Below, one piece after another: positions 26,518-35,824 of a stretch of DNA of 64,000 nt. The notes beneath the pieces were generated by a model, which ran no database searches, was not told the DNA's origin, and saw only the letters and a list, made by a program, of their open reading frames with translations. Position 1 is the first letter of the stretch. Each line of letters starts with the position of its first letter. Made by a program: the position numbers and the translations under genes. Source of the DNA: an uncultured Novosphingobium sp. (GTDB taxonomy: Bacteria > Pseudomonadota > Alphaproteobacteria > Sphingomonadales > Sphingomonadaceae); NCBI GenBank assembly GCA_937996535.1, contig CALKVF010000006.1, positions 1 to 64,000 on the forward strand, in the 5' to 3' direction.

Positions 26518-26991
26518 ATGCGGGTGAGGGACGACGATTTGGACGCGGTGACCCCGGTCGATCATGATGATACCGACATTGGTGAAATCAACGAGATCAT
26601 CGGGTTCCACATCCGCCTCGCACACGGGGCGTGCTACCGCCATTTCACCGAAACGTTCGCCGAACTGGACCTGACGCAAAAGCAGGTCTCGGTGATGTGG
26701 CTGGTCGATGACCACCCGGCCATTTCGCAGATCGATCTTGGCCAGCGGCTGCGCATGGACCGTGCAACGACGATGACCATCATCAACCGGCTGCAGGCGC
26801 GCCACTTCCTGCGCCGCGAAAAATCGCCGACCGATGGCCGCAAGCAGGCGCTGTTCCTGACCGCCGAGGGCGAAAAGGTGCTGGGCGCAGCCAAGCTGGC
26901 GATCCGCGAACACGAAAACTGGGTCAAGAGCCGCTTCACCGATGCGGAAGTGAAGACCTTGATGGAATTGCTTGCGCGCATTCACGAATAG
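26518..26991 (+). CDS. MarR-family transcriptional regulator
   Basis: This 157-residue protein has a MarR winged helix-turn-helix (about 55-120): ISQIDLGQRLRMDRATTMTI is the recognition region, and RREKSPTDGRKQALFLTAEG is the wing with the conserved D-x-R. MarR proteins bind short dyads as dimers and let go when a phenolic ligand binds. The gene is divergent from the stilbene dioxygenase, with a matching dyad between them and two more copies in the same cluster. It is therefore the best candidate for the cluster repressor. This is inference from position. Confidence 0.9.
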   Translation: MRVRDDDLDAVTPVDHDDTDIGEINEIIGFHIRLAHGACYRHFTETFAELDLTQKQVSVMWLVDDHPAISQIDLGQRLRMDRATTMTIINRLQARHFLRREKSPTDGRKQALFLTAEGEKVLGAAKLAIREHENWVKSRFTDAEVKTLMELLARIHE

Positions 26992-27019
26992 ACGCGCAAG
27001 AGGGGAGAAGGACAGGACT

Positions 27020-28339
27020 ATGGCAAAGGACCTCCAGCAGGTGATCGACGACGAGCGCATGAGCGTGCGCCAGTGGATCGCGGTGCTGATCACGATCGGC
27101 CTCAACGCGCTCGACGGGTTCGACGTGCTGTCGAGCGCCTTTGCCGGGCCGGGCATCAAGCAGGAATGGCACCTCGCCCCCGATGGGCTGGGCGCGGTCC
27201 TATCGATGGAACTGCTTGGCATGGGCGTGGGTTCGCTGCTGCTGGGCGGCGCGGCCGACAAGTATGGCCGCCGCCCCACGATCCTGACCTGCCTGCTGCT
27301 GATGGGCTTTGGCATGTTCATGGCCACCACCGCCCATTCGCCGCAGAGCCTGTCGATCTGGCGGGTGCTGACCGGCCTTGGCATCGGCGGGATGCTGGCG
27401 GCGACCAATGCCGTGGTGTTCGAGCTGTCCAACCGCAAGAGCCGCAGCTTTGCCCAGGCGGTGATGGTGATCGGCTATCCGCTGGGCGCCTTCGTCGGCG
27501 GAATGATCGCGGCCAGCCTGCTCAAGACCCATGACTGGCGCTCGGTGTTCATGTTCGGCGGGATCGTGACGGCGGTGTTCGTGCCGCTGGTCTGGCTGTT
27601 CGTGCCGGAAACCCCAGCCTATCTCGGCCAGGCGCGCCCGGCCGGCGCGCTTGAGAAGATCAACCGCATCCTGGTCCGCTTCGGCCATTCGCAGATCGAC
27701 AAGCTGCCCCCGGCGCAGGACCATGCCCGCGGCGCCAGCCTGGCTGACATCTTCAAGCCGGACTACCTGCGCGCCACGCTGGTGCTCTCGCTGGGCTACG
27801 CCGCCCATGCGCTGACCTTCTACTACGTGCTCAAGATGACCCCGGCGATCCTCTCGGACCCGAGCTTTGCCGGGATGCACTTCTCCAAGCCCGAAGGCGC
27901 CAGCGTGCTGGCCTATGCCAACCTCGGCGGCGCGCTGGGCGGGGCAACCTTCGGCTGGTTCATGCACCGGTTCGGGACCAAGCCGTCGACGCTGGTGGCG
28001 CTGCTCGCCAGTTCGCTGACCATCGTCTATTTCGGCATGGGCCAGACCACGCTGTCGGCCTGGATCCTGACCGTGATCATCGCGCAGTTCGCCAGCAATG
28101 CGGCGATCGTGGGCTTCTATTCGGCCTTCGCGTCAAGCTATCCGACCCACGCCAAGGCCACCGGCACGGGCTTTGCGCTCAGCGTCGGGCGCGGCGGGGC
28201 GGCGCTCTCGCCCTATCTGGCGGGCCTGCTGTTCAAGGACCAGCTCGGGCTGATGAACGTCTCGCTGATCATGGCCGCCGGCTCGCTCATCGCCTTCGCG
28301 CTGTTCTCGTTCCTGCCTTCAAGCCGCCACGCCAGCTGA
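27020..28339 (+). CDS. AAHS-family MFS transporter for aromatic acids
   Basis: The ATG at 27020 follows GGGGAGAAGGACAGG and gives 439 residues. Helix 1 contains LNALDGFDVLSSAFAGPGI, with the D-G-F-D pattern of the aromatic acid:H+ symporters (PcaK, VanK, BenK type), and the loop LLGGAADKYGRRPTILTC is the MFS signature. It lies 28 bases after the MarR gene and is co-transcribed with it. It probably imports a phenolic acid or dimer for this cluster. Confidence 0.92.
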   Translation: MAKDLQQVIDDERMSVRQWIAVLITIGLNALDGFDVLSSAFAGPGIKQEWHLAPDGLGAVLSMELLGMGVGSLLLGGAADKYGRRPTILTCLLLMGFGMFMATTAHSPQSLSIWRVLTGLGIGGMLAATNAVVFELSNRKSRSFAQAVMVIGYPLGAFVGGMIAASLLKTHDWRSVFMFGGIVTAVFVPLVWLFVPETPAYLGQARPAGALEKINRILVRFGHSQIDKLPPAQDHARGASLADIFKPDYLRATLVLSLGYAAHALTFYYVLKMTPAILSDPSFAGMHFSKPEGASVLAYANLGGALGGATFGWFMHRFGTKPSTLVALLASSLTIVYFGMGQTTLSAWILTVIIAQFASNAAIVGFYSAFASSYPTHAKATGTGFALSVGRGGAALSPYLAGLLFKDQLGLMNVSLIMAAGSLIAFALFSFLPSSRHAS

Positions 28340-28406
28340 CGCAGGCCTTGACCGCTGCCCCCCAGGGGTTACGCGTAGCGAATCGAAACTGAAGAGGAGA
28401 GGCCCC

Positions 28407-28784
28407 ATGTATTCCCACATGATGGTTGGCAGCAACGACATCGACCGCTCGAAGAAGTTCTATGACGCCACCTTCACCGCGATCGGGGGCACCCCCGGCA
28501 TCGTCGATGACAAGGGCCGCCTGATCTACATGCACAACGGCGGCCTGTTCCTGGTGACCCCGCCGATCGACGGCCAGGCCGCCACCCCGGGCAATGGCAT
28601 GACCATTGGCTTTGCGATGGACAGCGAAGATCAGGCCAACGCCTGGCACGCGGCAGGCGTTGCGGCCGGCGGCAAGGCAATCGAAGATCCGCCGGGCGTG
28701 CGTTCGAGCCCGGCGATGACGCTGTATCTTGCCTATCTGCGCGATCCCGATGGGAACAAGCTCTGCGCACTCAAGCGGATGTGA
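28407..28784 (+). CDS. VOC-family protein (glyoxalase/dioxygenase fold)
   Basis: This 125-residue protein has the vicinal-oxygen-chelate pattern: MYSHMMVGSNDIDRSKKFYD at the start, then LYLAYLRDPDGNKLCAL at the end. Such small members are often lyases or resistance proteins, and some use a metal. A GAGGAGAG site precedes the ATG. It overlaps fdhD (GTGA) and follows the AAHS carrier by 67 bases. The function in the pathway, if any, is unknown. Confidence 0.88.
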   Translation: MYSHMMVGSNDIDRSKKFYDATFTAIGGTPGIVDDKGRLIYMHNGGLFLVTPPIDGQAATPGNGMTIGFAMDSEDQANAWHAAGVAAGGKAIEDPPGVRSSPAMTLYLAYLRDPDGNKLCALKRM

Positions 28785-29557
28785 GCAGCGCGCTGATCGA
28801 ATACCGACCAGACGGCACCCGGTGCGCGGCCACGCGCACCTGGGTGCCGGAGGCTCCTGTCGCGCTTGAATTCAACGGCCTGTCCTATGCCGTGATGATG
28901 GCGACCCCGGCCGACCTTGAAGACTTTGCCACCGGCTTTGCCCTGAGCGAAGGTCTTGCAGCCGACCCTTCCGAAATTTCCGATATCGCCGCCGCCGAAG
29001 TGCCTGAAGGCTGGATCGTGCGCGCCCGGCTCGCCGGGCTGGGCATCGACAAGCTGACCCAGCGGGTCCGCACGCGGGTCGCGGAATCGAGCTGCGGCCT
29101 GTGCGGGATCGACAATCTCAAGGAAGTCGCCCGCCCCCTGCCCCCGGTTGCCCCCCACGCGGCGATCGATCCCGCCGCGATCTTTGCCGCGCTCGGCGCG
29201 CTGCGCGCTCACCAGCCGCTCGGCCGGATGACCGGCGCGGCCCATGCCGCGGCCTGGGCATCGTCCGCGGGCGAGATCGGCTTTGCCCGGGAAGACGTGG
29301 GCCGCCACAACGCGCTCGACAAGCTGATTGGCGCGATGGCCCGCGCGGGGCGCCCGCTGGCTCCCGGCTTTGCCCTGTCCACCGCGCGGTGTAGCTATGA
29401 AATCGTCGAAAAGGCGGTGCGCGCCGGGGCCACAACGCTGGTCACCGTTTCGCTGCCCACTTCGCTCGCGGTGGACCGCGCGCGGGCCGCCGGGCTCAGC
29501 CTGTGGGTGCTGGGCCGAGATGACAGCGTCTTGCTGGCGAACGACGCCTCAGCGTGA
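28781..29557 (+). CDS. fdhD: Formate dehydrogenase sulfurtransferase FdhD
   Basis: This 258-residue protein has the FdhD motif SSCGLCG, whose cysteines carry sulfur from a cysteine desulfurase to the molybdenum cofactor of formate dehydrogenase, and the downstream EDVGRHNALDKLIG and CSYEIVEKA blocks. It starts at a GTG overlapping the VOC gene. No formate dehydrogenase is in the window. If the nearby NTF2-fold protein releases formaldehyde, formate oxidation would be a sensible partner, but this is speculation. The 3' end overlaps metW by nine bases in convergent orientation. Confidence 0.93.
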   Translation: MSSALIEYRPDGTRCAATRTWVPEAPVALEFNGLSYAVMMATPADLEDFATGFALSEGLAADPSEISDIAAAEVPEGWIVRARLAGLGIDKLTQRVRTRVAESSCGLCGIDNLKEVARPLPPVAPHAAIDPAAIFAALGALRAHQPLGRMTGAAHAAAWASSAGEIGFAREDVGRHNALDKLIGAMARAGRPLAPGFALSTARCSYEIVEKAVRAGATTLVTVSLPTSLAVDRARAAGLSLWVLGRDDSVLLANDASA

Positions 29558-30139
29558 CAGCAGGAACACCGCGTGTTCGGCGCGCCAGTTGGCCGCCGCA
29601 TCGCTGATCGCACGGTCGCCCGACAGGAACCACGCCCCTTCGACCTTGAGCCCCTTCAGCGCCACCAGATCGCGAAAATCGCTGACCGTGACGTGGTGGA
29701 TGTTGGGCGTTTCGTACCAGGCGATCGGCAAGAGCCGCGTGACCGGCATCTTGCCGTGCCACAACAGGCTGAGCCGCACCCGCCAGTGCGCGAAGTTGGG
29801 AAAGCTGACAAAGGCCTTGCGCCCGACCCGCAGCAGTTCATCGAGCACCAGATCGGGGCGCTTGGTGGTTTGCAGCGTCTGGCTGAGGATCGCGTAATCG
29901 ACCGCCGCATCGGGGTAATAGGCCAGATCCGTATCGGCATCGCCCTGGATCACCGACAGCCCGCGCGCGACGCATTCGGCCACGTTGTGCGGCTCCAGCT
30001 CCATGCCCCGGGCATCGACCCCGCGCCCATCGCGCAGCGCCGCCATCAGCGCGCCATCGCCGCAGCCGACATCGAGCACCCGCGCGCCCGGCGCGACATT
30101 GGCGGCGATCACCGCCAGATCGGGACGCAGCGCCATCAT
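29549..30139 (-). CDS. metW: Methionine biosynthesis protein MetW
   Basis: This 196-residue protein has a class I SAM-methyltransferase-like fold: [15 protein letters not shown] (about 21-35), then [13 protein letters not shown] and [16 protein letters not shown], typical of MetW. MetW works with MetX in homoserine acylation. Its ATG overlaps the metX stop, so the two are coupled, the usual alphaproteobacterial arrangement. Confidence 0.94.
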   Translation of the reverse strand: MMALRPDLAVIAANVAPGARVLDVGCGDGALMAALRDGRGVDARGMELEPHNVAECVARGLSVIQGDADTDLAYYPDAAVDYAILSQTLQTTKRPDLVLDELLRVGRKAFVSFPNFAHWRVRLSLLWHGKMPVTRLLPIAWYETPNIHHVTVSDFRDLVALKGLKVEGAWFLSGDRAISDAAANWRAEHAVFLLSR

Positions 30140-31257
30140 TGGCGCAGGAAACCGTCGATCACCCGGTCCAGCGCGGGCACATCGAGCAGGAAGCTGTCAT
30201 GCCCGAACGGGGCCGACAGTTCGACGAAGCTGACCGGCGCCCCGGCAGCGTTGAGCGCATGGGCGATGTTGCGGCTTTCGCTGGTGGGATAGAGCCAGTC
30301 GGTATCGAAACTGACCAGACAGAACCGCGCGGTGCTGCCCGTAAAGGCATCGGCCAGCCGCCCGCCGTGTTCTTCGGCCAGGTCGAAATAGTCCATCGCG
30401 CGGGTGATATAGAGATACGAATTGGCGTCGAACCGGTCGGTAAAGCTCAGCCCCTGGTGGCGCAGATAGCTTTCGACCTGGAAATCGGCATCAAAGCCAA
30501 AGGTCTTGGCATCACGGTTCTGGAGCCGGCGGCCGAACTTTTCGTGCATCCCCTCTTCGGACAGATAGGTGATGTGCGCAGCCATGCGCGCCACGGCGAG
30601 CCCCGCTTCCGGCCCCTTTCCGTGGGCATGGTAATCGCCGCCGCGCCACTGGGGATCGGCCATGATCGCCTGCCGCCCGACTTCGTGGAAGGCGATGTTC
30701 TGGGCCGAATGGCGCGCGGTCGAGGCGATCACCAGCACCGCGCCGGCCCGCTCGGGCCAATTGGCGGCAAGGCTCAATGCCTGCATCCCGCCCATCGAAC
30801 CGCCGACCACCGCGTGCAGCCGCTCGATCCCGAGAGCATCGAGCAGGGCCACGTGGCCGCGCACCATGTCGCGGATTGTGATGACCGGAAAGCGCATGGC
30901 ATAGGGCTGGCCATCGGCGGCGGCACTGGCCGGTCCGGTCGAGCCCATGCAACTGCCCAGCACGTTCGCGCAGATCACGAAGAACCGGTCGGTATCGATC
31001 GGCTTGCCCGGCCCGACCATCCGCACCCACCAGCCGGGCTTGCCGGTTTTCGGGTGCGGGCTGGCAACGTGCTGATCGCCGGTCAGCGCATGGCAGATCA
31101 GCACCGCGTTCGACTTGTCCGCCGCCAGCTTGCCGTAGGTTTCATAGGAAATGCGCACGCCAGCCAGGCTCTGCCCACCATCGAGCGGGAGCGGAGCAGC
31201 CAGTTCCAGCACGGTGCTGGCGGTCAGGATCGGGGCACTTGCCATGGATTGCGACAT
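30136..31257 (-). CDS. metX: Homoserine O-acyltransferase MetX
   Basis: This alpha/beta hydrolase has the nucleophile Ser in GGSMGG and the acid and base residues in FDTDWLYPT and FGHDSFLLD. With the ATG at 31257 it has 373 residues; 31245 and a TTG at 31281 are other possible starts. It acylates homoserine, with acetyl- or succinyl-CoA not distinguishable by eye, as the first step towards methionine. It forms an operon with metW and diverges from hisC after about 55 bases. I see no SAM-II riboswitch in that gap. Confidence 0.94.
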   Translation of the reverse strand: MSQSMASAPILTASTVLELAAPLPLDGGQSLAGVRISYETYGKLAADKSNAVLICHALTGDQHVASPHPKTGKPGWWVRMVGPGKPIDTDRFFVICANVLGSCMGSTGPASAAADGQPYAMRFPVITIRDMVRGHVALLDALGIERLHAVVGGSMGGMQALSLAANWPERAGAVLVIASTARHSAQNIAFHEVGRQAIMADPQWRGGDYHAHGKGPEAGLAVARMAAHITYLSEEGMHEKFGRRLQNRDAKTFGFDADFQVESYLRHQGLSFTDRFDANSYLYITRAMDYFDLAEEHGGRLADAFTGSTARFCLVSFDTDWLYPTSESRNIAHALNAAGAPVSFVELSAPFGHDSFLLDVPALDRVIDGFLRQ

Positions 31258-31313
31258 GGGCGGCGGCAAGCGGGCTGTCAATCGGGCTCAAGGCTGCTAA
31301 GGGCCAGATCACG

Positions 31314-32414
31314 ATGGCCAAAGCACCCACTCCCAAGCCCTGGATCGCCGAAATCCACGCCTATGTCCCCGGCAAGAGCGCCGGCGCGGACGGGCGTCCG
31401 CTGGTCAAGCTTTCGGCCAACGAGAACCCGCTGGGCACCAGCCCCGCCGCGCTGGCCGCGCGCGCCGATACAGTCTCCCCCGAACGCTATCCTGATCCCG
31501 ACAGCAAGGCGCTACGCGCCGCGATCGGGGCCGTCCACGGGATCGATCCCGCGCGGATCGTGATGGGCACAGGGTCCGACGAAGTGCTGCACCTTGCCGC
31601 CCAGGGCTATGCCGGGGTCGGCGATGAAGTGATCTACGTGCGCTATGGCTTCTCGGTCTATGACATCGCCGCACGGCGCTGCGGCGCGGTGCCGGTGGTG
31701 GCGCCCGATGCCGATTACGGCAGCGATGTGGGTGCCCTGCTCGCGCTGGTCACGCCCAAGACCCGCGTGATCTTCGTTGCCAATCCCAACAATCCCACCG
31801 GCAGCTTCCTGCCCCGGGGCGAGATTGCCCGGCTTCACGCCGCGCTGCCCACCGACGTGCTGCTGGTGATCGATCAGGCCTATGCCGAATACCTCGATCC
31901 CCAGGACGATGACGGCGCGCTGGCCTTGGCCGAAGCGCACCACAACGTGCTGGTCACCCGCACCTTTTCCAAGATCTATGGCCTCGCGGGCGAACGCATC
32001 GGCTGGGCCACGGGCGCGCCCGCGCTGGTTGACACGCTCAACCGCATTCGCGGGCCGTTCAACGTCTCGAACAGCGGGCAGGCGATGGCGCTGGCCGCGG
32101 TGCAGGATCAGGGCTTTGTCGCCCATGCCCGCGACCATAACCGCACTGAGCGCTCCCGCTTCGTCGCCGCGCTCAATGCGCTGGGCAACCACGGCCTGCG
32201 CCCGCTGCCGAGCGAAGCCAACTTCGTGCTGGTGCTGTTCGAAGGTAAATTGAGCGCCGAAACGGCCTATAACGGCCTTGCCGAGCGCGGCTATATCGTG
32301 CGCTGGCTGCCCAACCAGGGGCTGGGCCACGCCCTGCGCATCACCATCGGCACGGCAGCGCAGATGGACGATATCGCCGCCGCGCTGCGCGATATGGCGG
32401 AGGCCGCAAAGTGA
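31314..32414 (+). CDS. hisC: Histidinol-phosphate aminotransferase
   Basis: The ATG at 31314 gives 366 residues with the class II aminotransferase features: [13 protein letters not shown] near the N terminus, ANPNNPTGS, the DQAYAEY aspartate, and the PLP lysine in [16 protein letters not shown]. It transfers an amino group to imidazole acetol phosphate in histidine synthesis. Because it is coupled to tyrA (GTGA overlap), it probably also serves aromatic amino acids, as in many alphaproteobacteria. Confidence 0.93.
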   Translation: MAKAPTPKPWIAEIHAYVPGKSAGADGRPLVKLSANENPLGTSPAALAARADTVSPERYPDPDSKALRAAIGAVHGIDPARIVMGTGSDEVLHLAAQGYAGVGDEVIYVRYGFSVYDIAARRCGAVPVVAPDADYGSDVGALLALVTPKTRVIFVANPNNPTGSFLPRGEIARLHAALPTDVLLVIDQAYAEYLDPQDDDGALALAEAHHNVLVTRTFSKIYGLAGERIGWATGAPALVDTLNRIRGPFNVSNSGQAMALAAVQDQGFVAHARDHNRTERSRFVAALNALGNHGLRPLPSEANFVLVLFEGKLSAETAYNGLAERGYIVRWLPNQGLGHALRITIGTAAQMDDIAAALRDMAEAAK

Positions 32415-33322
32415 CCTTCCAGCGTGTTGCAATCATCGGGCTGGGCTTGCTCGGCGGGTCGACCGGGCTCGCTGTGCGCCACTACCTCCCGGGGGTGGAC
32501 ACCACCGGCTGGGACGCCGATCCCGAAACCCGCAGCCGCGCAGCCGAACGTGGGCTGGTGGCACAGGTATTCGACAGCGCGGCCGAGGCCGTGGCCGGCG
32601 CCGATCTGGTCATCCTGTGCGTTCCGGTGGGCGCGATGGCGGATGCCGCAACGGCAATCGCGCCGGGGCTGTCCCCCGATGCGCTGATCAGTGACGTTGG
32701 CTCGTCCAAGCAGGCGGTTGCCAAGGCGCTGGCCGAAGCCCTGCCCGGCCTGGCCGTGATCCCCGCGCACCCCGTGGCAGGGACCGAACGATCCGGGCCT
32801 GATGCCGGCTTTGCCAGCCTGTTCCAGCAGCGCTGGTGCATCATCACCCCGCCCGCCGATGCCGACGCTGCCAAGGTCGCCGCGCTCAGCACGTTCTGGG
32901 AGGCGCTCGGCGCCAAGGTGGAATTGATGGATGCGGCCCACCACGATCTGGTGCTGGCCGTGACCAGCCACCTGCCGCACCTCATCGCCTATACGATCGT
33001 CGGCACGGCGGACGATCTGGAAGGCGTGACGCAAAGCGAAGTCATCAAGTATTCGGCAGGCGGCTTCCGCGACTTCACCCGCATCGCGGCCTCAGACCCG
33101 ACGATGTGGCGCGACGTGTTCCTGTCCAACAAGGATGCGGTGCTCGAAATGCTGCAACGCTTCACCGAGGATCTGACCGCGCTGCAACGCTCGATCCGGC
33201 TCGGCGATGGCGATGCGCTGTACCAGCACTTCGCCCGCACCCGCGCGATCCGCCGCTCGATCATCGAGGAAGGGCAGGACGATGCCCGGCCCGACTTTGG
33301 CCGCAGCGATCACACCGCCTAG
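32411..33322 (+). CDS. tyrA: Prephenate/arogenate dehydrogenase
   Basis: This 303-residue enzyme has a Rossmann start ([22 protein letters not shown] at about 10-15) and the prephenate dehydrogenase motifs [15 protein letters not shown] and SHLPHLIAY. It makes 4-hydroxyphenylpyruvate or tyrosine from prephenate or arogenate. The GTG start overlaps the hisC stop. Length is typical. It ends in a palindrome shared with the convergent NRAMP gene. Confidence 0.94.
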   Translation: MTFQRVAIIGLGLLGGSTGLAVRHYLPGVDTTGWDADPETRSRAAERGLVAQVFDSAAEAVAGADLVILCVPVGAMADAATAIAPGLSPDALISDVGSSKQAVAKALAEALPGLAVIPAHPVAGTERSGPDAGFASLFQQRWCIITPPADADAAKVAALSTFWEALGAKVELMDAAHHDLVLAVTSHLPHLIAYTIVGTADDLEGVTQSEVIKYSAGGFRDFTRIAASDPTMWRDVFLSNKDAVLEMLQRFTEDLTALQRSIRLGDGDALYQHFARTRAIRRSIIEEGQDDARPDFGRSDHTA

Positions 33323-33336
33323 GCGCAGCGCCTAGG
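33318..33336. terminator. Two-way palindrome holding both stop codons
   Basis: CCTAGGCGC and GCGCCTAGG flank a single A. The tyrA TAG and the NRAMP TAG (other strand) lie at mirrored positions in the arms. It very likely ends transcription from both sides. Confidence 0.5.
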
Positions 33337-34597
33337 ACAGCAGGAATACCCCGGCGACAATCCACATCGCCGCGGTCGACAGCCAGCCGCCAAATTCAAG
33401 CCAGCCGGAAATGGCGAGCTTGCCCATCACCTTGCGGTTCTTGGCGATCAGCATGGTCACCACCATCAGCGGCGGCGCCAAAAGGCCGTTGACCACGGCA
33501 GCCCAGTACAGGGCCTTCATCGGGTCGATGCCCACGAAGTTGAGCGCGATACCGGCCACGGTGGCGGTGGCAATCGCACCGTAAAACGCCTTGGCCTCGC
33601 GCGGCTTGCGATCGAGGCCCTCGGTCCAGCCGAATGTCTCGCTCACCGCATAGGCCGCGCTGCCCGCAAGGATCGGCACGGCGAGCAGCCCGGTCCCGAT
33701 GATCCCCACGGCAAACAGCGCAAACGCAAGATCGCCGGCAATCGGGCGCAGCGCCTCTGCCGCCTGGGCCGCGCTGGTGATGTCGGTCACGCCGTGAGCG
33801 TGCAGCGTTGCCGCGGTCGCGACGATGATGAACAGCGCGGTGAGATGGGAAAAGCCCATGCCGACCAGCGTATCGGTGCGGATCCGCTTGAGCTCGATCC
33901 CGGCCCGTGCCTTTGGCGTCACGTGCAGCGGCTTGATGTGCCGGCGATGCTGTTCCTCGACCTCCTGTCCGGCCTGCCAGAAAAACAGGTAGGGGCTGAT
34001 CGTGGTCCCGAAGATCGCGACCAGCGCCATCGCCTCGGCCTGATCCAGCCGCAGCGAGGGCACCAGCGTATCGCGTACCGCTTCGGCCACCGGCACATCG
34101 GCGACAAACACCACCGCGACGTAGCTGAACAGCGACAGCGTGGTCCATTTGAGGATCCGGGCATAGCGCTCGTAGCTCAGGAACACCTCGAGCAGGACGC
34201 TGATCACGCCGAAGCCGATGGTATAGGTCAGGATATGGCCCGGAATGACCAGCGCCAGCACCGCCCCCATCGCGCCAAGATCGGCCCCCAGATTGATGAC
34301 GTTGGCCGTCAGCAGCAGCACCACAACCACGCGCAAGACCCAGATCGGATAGTGCTGACGCAGGTTCTGGGCGATGCCCTTACCCGTGGTCGCCCCAATC
34401 CGGGCACAGATCGCCTGGATCGAGGCCAGCAGCGGGAAGCCGAAGAACATCGTCCAGGCCATGCCATAGCCGAACTGCGCCCCGACCTGGCTGTAGGTGC
34501 CGATGCCGCTTGGATCATCATCGGCCGCGCCGGTGACCAGCCCCGGCCCCAGCACGTCACCCAGCGAACGCGGTTCTGGTAGGTCGGACTGGCTCAT
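33332..34597 (-). CDS. NRAMP-family metal transporter with altered metal-site motifs
   Basis: This 421-residue protein has about 11 membrane helices and belongs to the NRAMP/MntH superfamily, as seen from LGPGLVTGAADDDPSGIGTY at helix 1. The classic helix 1 motif DPGN is DPSG here, and the helix 6 motif with Met-Pro-His is replaced by TTISPYLFFWQ. The metal-selecting Met is therefore missing. Related NRAMP-like proteins with changed motifs carry Mg2+ or have relaxed choice, so the substrate may not be Mn2+ or Fe2+. The gene overlaps plsC (ATGA) as the last gene of a five-gene operon starting at ftsE. Confidence 0.85.
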   Translation of the reverse strand: MSQSDLPEPRSLGDVLGPGLVTGAADDDPSGIGTYSQVGAQFGYGMAWTMFFGFPLLASIQAICARIGATTGKGIAQNLRQHYPIWVLRVVVVLLLTANVINLGADLGAMGAVLALVIPGHILTYTIGFGVISVLLEVFLSYERYARILKWTTLSLFSYVAVVFVADVPVAEAVRDTLVPSLRLDQAEAMALVAIFGTTISPYLFFWQAGQEVEEQHRRHIKPLHVTPKARAGIELKRIRTDTLVGMGFSHLTALFIIVATAATLHAHGVTDITSAAQAAEALRPIAGDLAFALFAVGIIGTGLLAVPILAGSAAYAVSETFGWTEGLDRKPREAKAFYGAIATATVAGIALNFVGIDPMKALYWAAVVNGLLAPPLMVVTMLIAKNRKVMGKLAISGWLEFGGWLSTAAMWIVAGVFLLS

Positions 34598-35286
34598 TGC
34601 GGGTTCAGCGCGTTGAGCGCGGCGCGCACCCGGTCTTCGGCCTCGGCGCGGGGCAGGCCGGCGGGGATCGGCTCGGAAAAGCGATAGGTGATCGCGCCCG
34701 GACGCTTGATCCAGCGGTGATAGAGCGGCCCGGAATCGACCGCGACCACCACCACCGGCAGGCCAAGCAGCTTGTACAGCCCGGCAAAGCCCGACTTGAG
34801 TTCGGGCGCGCTGCCATGCGGCACGCGGGTGCCTTCGGGGAAGATCGCGAGCGGGCGGCCCTGCGCAACCAGCTCCTTGGCCGCCGCGATCATCCGCCGC
34901 AACGCCTTGGCGCCCTGATCGCGTTCAACCTCGATCAGGCCGTAACGCCGCGCGACCCCGCCCCAGACCGGGATGCGCATCAGTTCGGCCTTGGCGAACA
35001 CCCCCGGCTTGTCGAGCAGCGCGGGCAGGTCGATCGCCTCGAAGAAGCTTTCGTGCTTGATCGCGATCAGCACCGGCGCTGCGGGAATGGTCCCCTCGAT
35101 CCGCAGTTTCTGGCCAAGGATCAACCGCGCGCAGCCCCGGTGCCAGAGCGCCCAATTGCGCACCGCCCAATGGAACAGCGGCTGCGGCGCAAAGGCCAGC
35201 ACGGCGGCGAGCCCGACCGTGGGAATGCAGCCGAGGTAAAACACCAGATAGAAGGCGCAGCTGCGCAGCAGATCGAACAGGCGCAT
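34594..35286 (-). CDS. plsC: 1-acyl-glycerol-3-phosphate acyltransferase (PlsC family)
   Basis: This 230-residue protein has an N-terminal membrane helix and the acyltransferase blocks KHESFFEAID (H-x4-E form of HX4D) and FPEGTR. It moves a fatty acyl chain onto lysophosphatidate in the inner membrane. It follows the YdcF-like gene by three bases and overlaps the transporter gene. Cell-division and phospholipid genes in one operon fit growth-linked expression. Confidence 0.92.
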   Translation of the reverse strand: MRLFDLLRSCAFYLVFYLGCIPTVGLAAVLAFAPQPLFHWAVRNWALWHRGCARLILGQKLRIEGTIPAAPVLIAIKHESFFEAIDLPALLDKPGVFAKAELMRIPVWGGVARRYGLIEVERDQGAKALRRMIAAAKELVAQGRPLAIFPEGTRVPHGSAPELKSGFAGLYKLLGLPVVVVAVDSGPLYHRWIKRPGAITYRFSEPIPAGLPRAEAEDRVRAALNALNPQ

Positions 35287-35289
35287 TGC

Positions 35290-35820
35290 CTAACCTCCCA
35301 GCGCGCCCAGCACGAAGCGCGCGATCAATTTGTTGTATTCCAGGAACAGCGTCCGGCGGGTCGGGCGGGTGGCAACCGCGTCCTCGACGACCTCCACCCC
35401 GCGCGGGGCGACCCGGCGCAGTTCCATTTCGGCGCGGCGCATATGCCAGTCGCTGGTGACCAGACGGACCGAATGGATGCCCTGCCCCCTTAGCCAGGCG
35501 GCGACTTCGGTTGCGTTCGAGCGGGTATCGGTGGCCTCGAAGCCCAGCGTGACGCAGCACGCCATCACTGCCGAGCGGACCTTGTACTGCACGGCGAATT
35601 CGTGCGGCTTGACCTCGTGATCGACGCCCGAGACGAACAACTGCCGCGCCCAGCCATCGCGCAGCACCTGGATCCCACGATCGATCCGCCCGGCCCCGCC
35701 GGTCAGCACGACCACGGCCTCGGTTTGCAGTTCCTCGCCCGCCGGGCGCGGCAGCGTGGCGGTGAAGGCGGCGAAGCCCCCGGCCCAGGCCAGCACGACA
35801 AGCGAGATCAGGCGCAGCAT
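35290..35820 (-). CDS. YdcF/ElyC-like DUF218 protein
   Basis: This 176-residue protein starts with a membrane anchor (MLRLISLVVLAWAGGFAAF) and has the DUF218 pattern: AVVVLTGGAGRIDRGIQVL, SNATEVAAWL and LVTSDWHMRRAEMEL. Members act in cell-envelope processes, such as lipid carrier recycling in ElyC, but their reaction is not settled. It lies between ftsX and plsC in a compact operon, which supports an envelope role. Confidence 0.85.
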   Translation of the reverse strand: MLRLISLVVLAWAGGFAAFTATLPRPAGEELQTEAVVVLTGGAGRIDRGIQVLRDGWARQLFVSGVDHEVKPHEFAVQYKVRSAVMACCVTLGFEATDTRSNATEVAAWLRGQGIHSVRLVTSDWHMRRAEMELRRVAPRGVEVVEDAVATRPTRRTLFLEYNKLIARFVLGALGG

Positions 35821-35824
35821 CGCG

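Noticed and set aside
31258..31313. SAM-II riboswitch before metX
   Set aside because: The divergent gap is only about 55 bases and I could not find the conserved core of that riboswitch.
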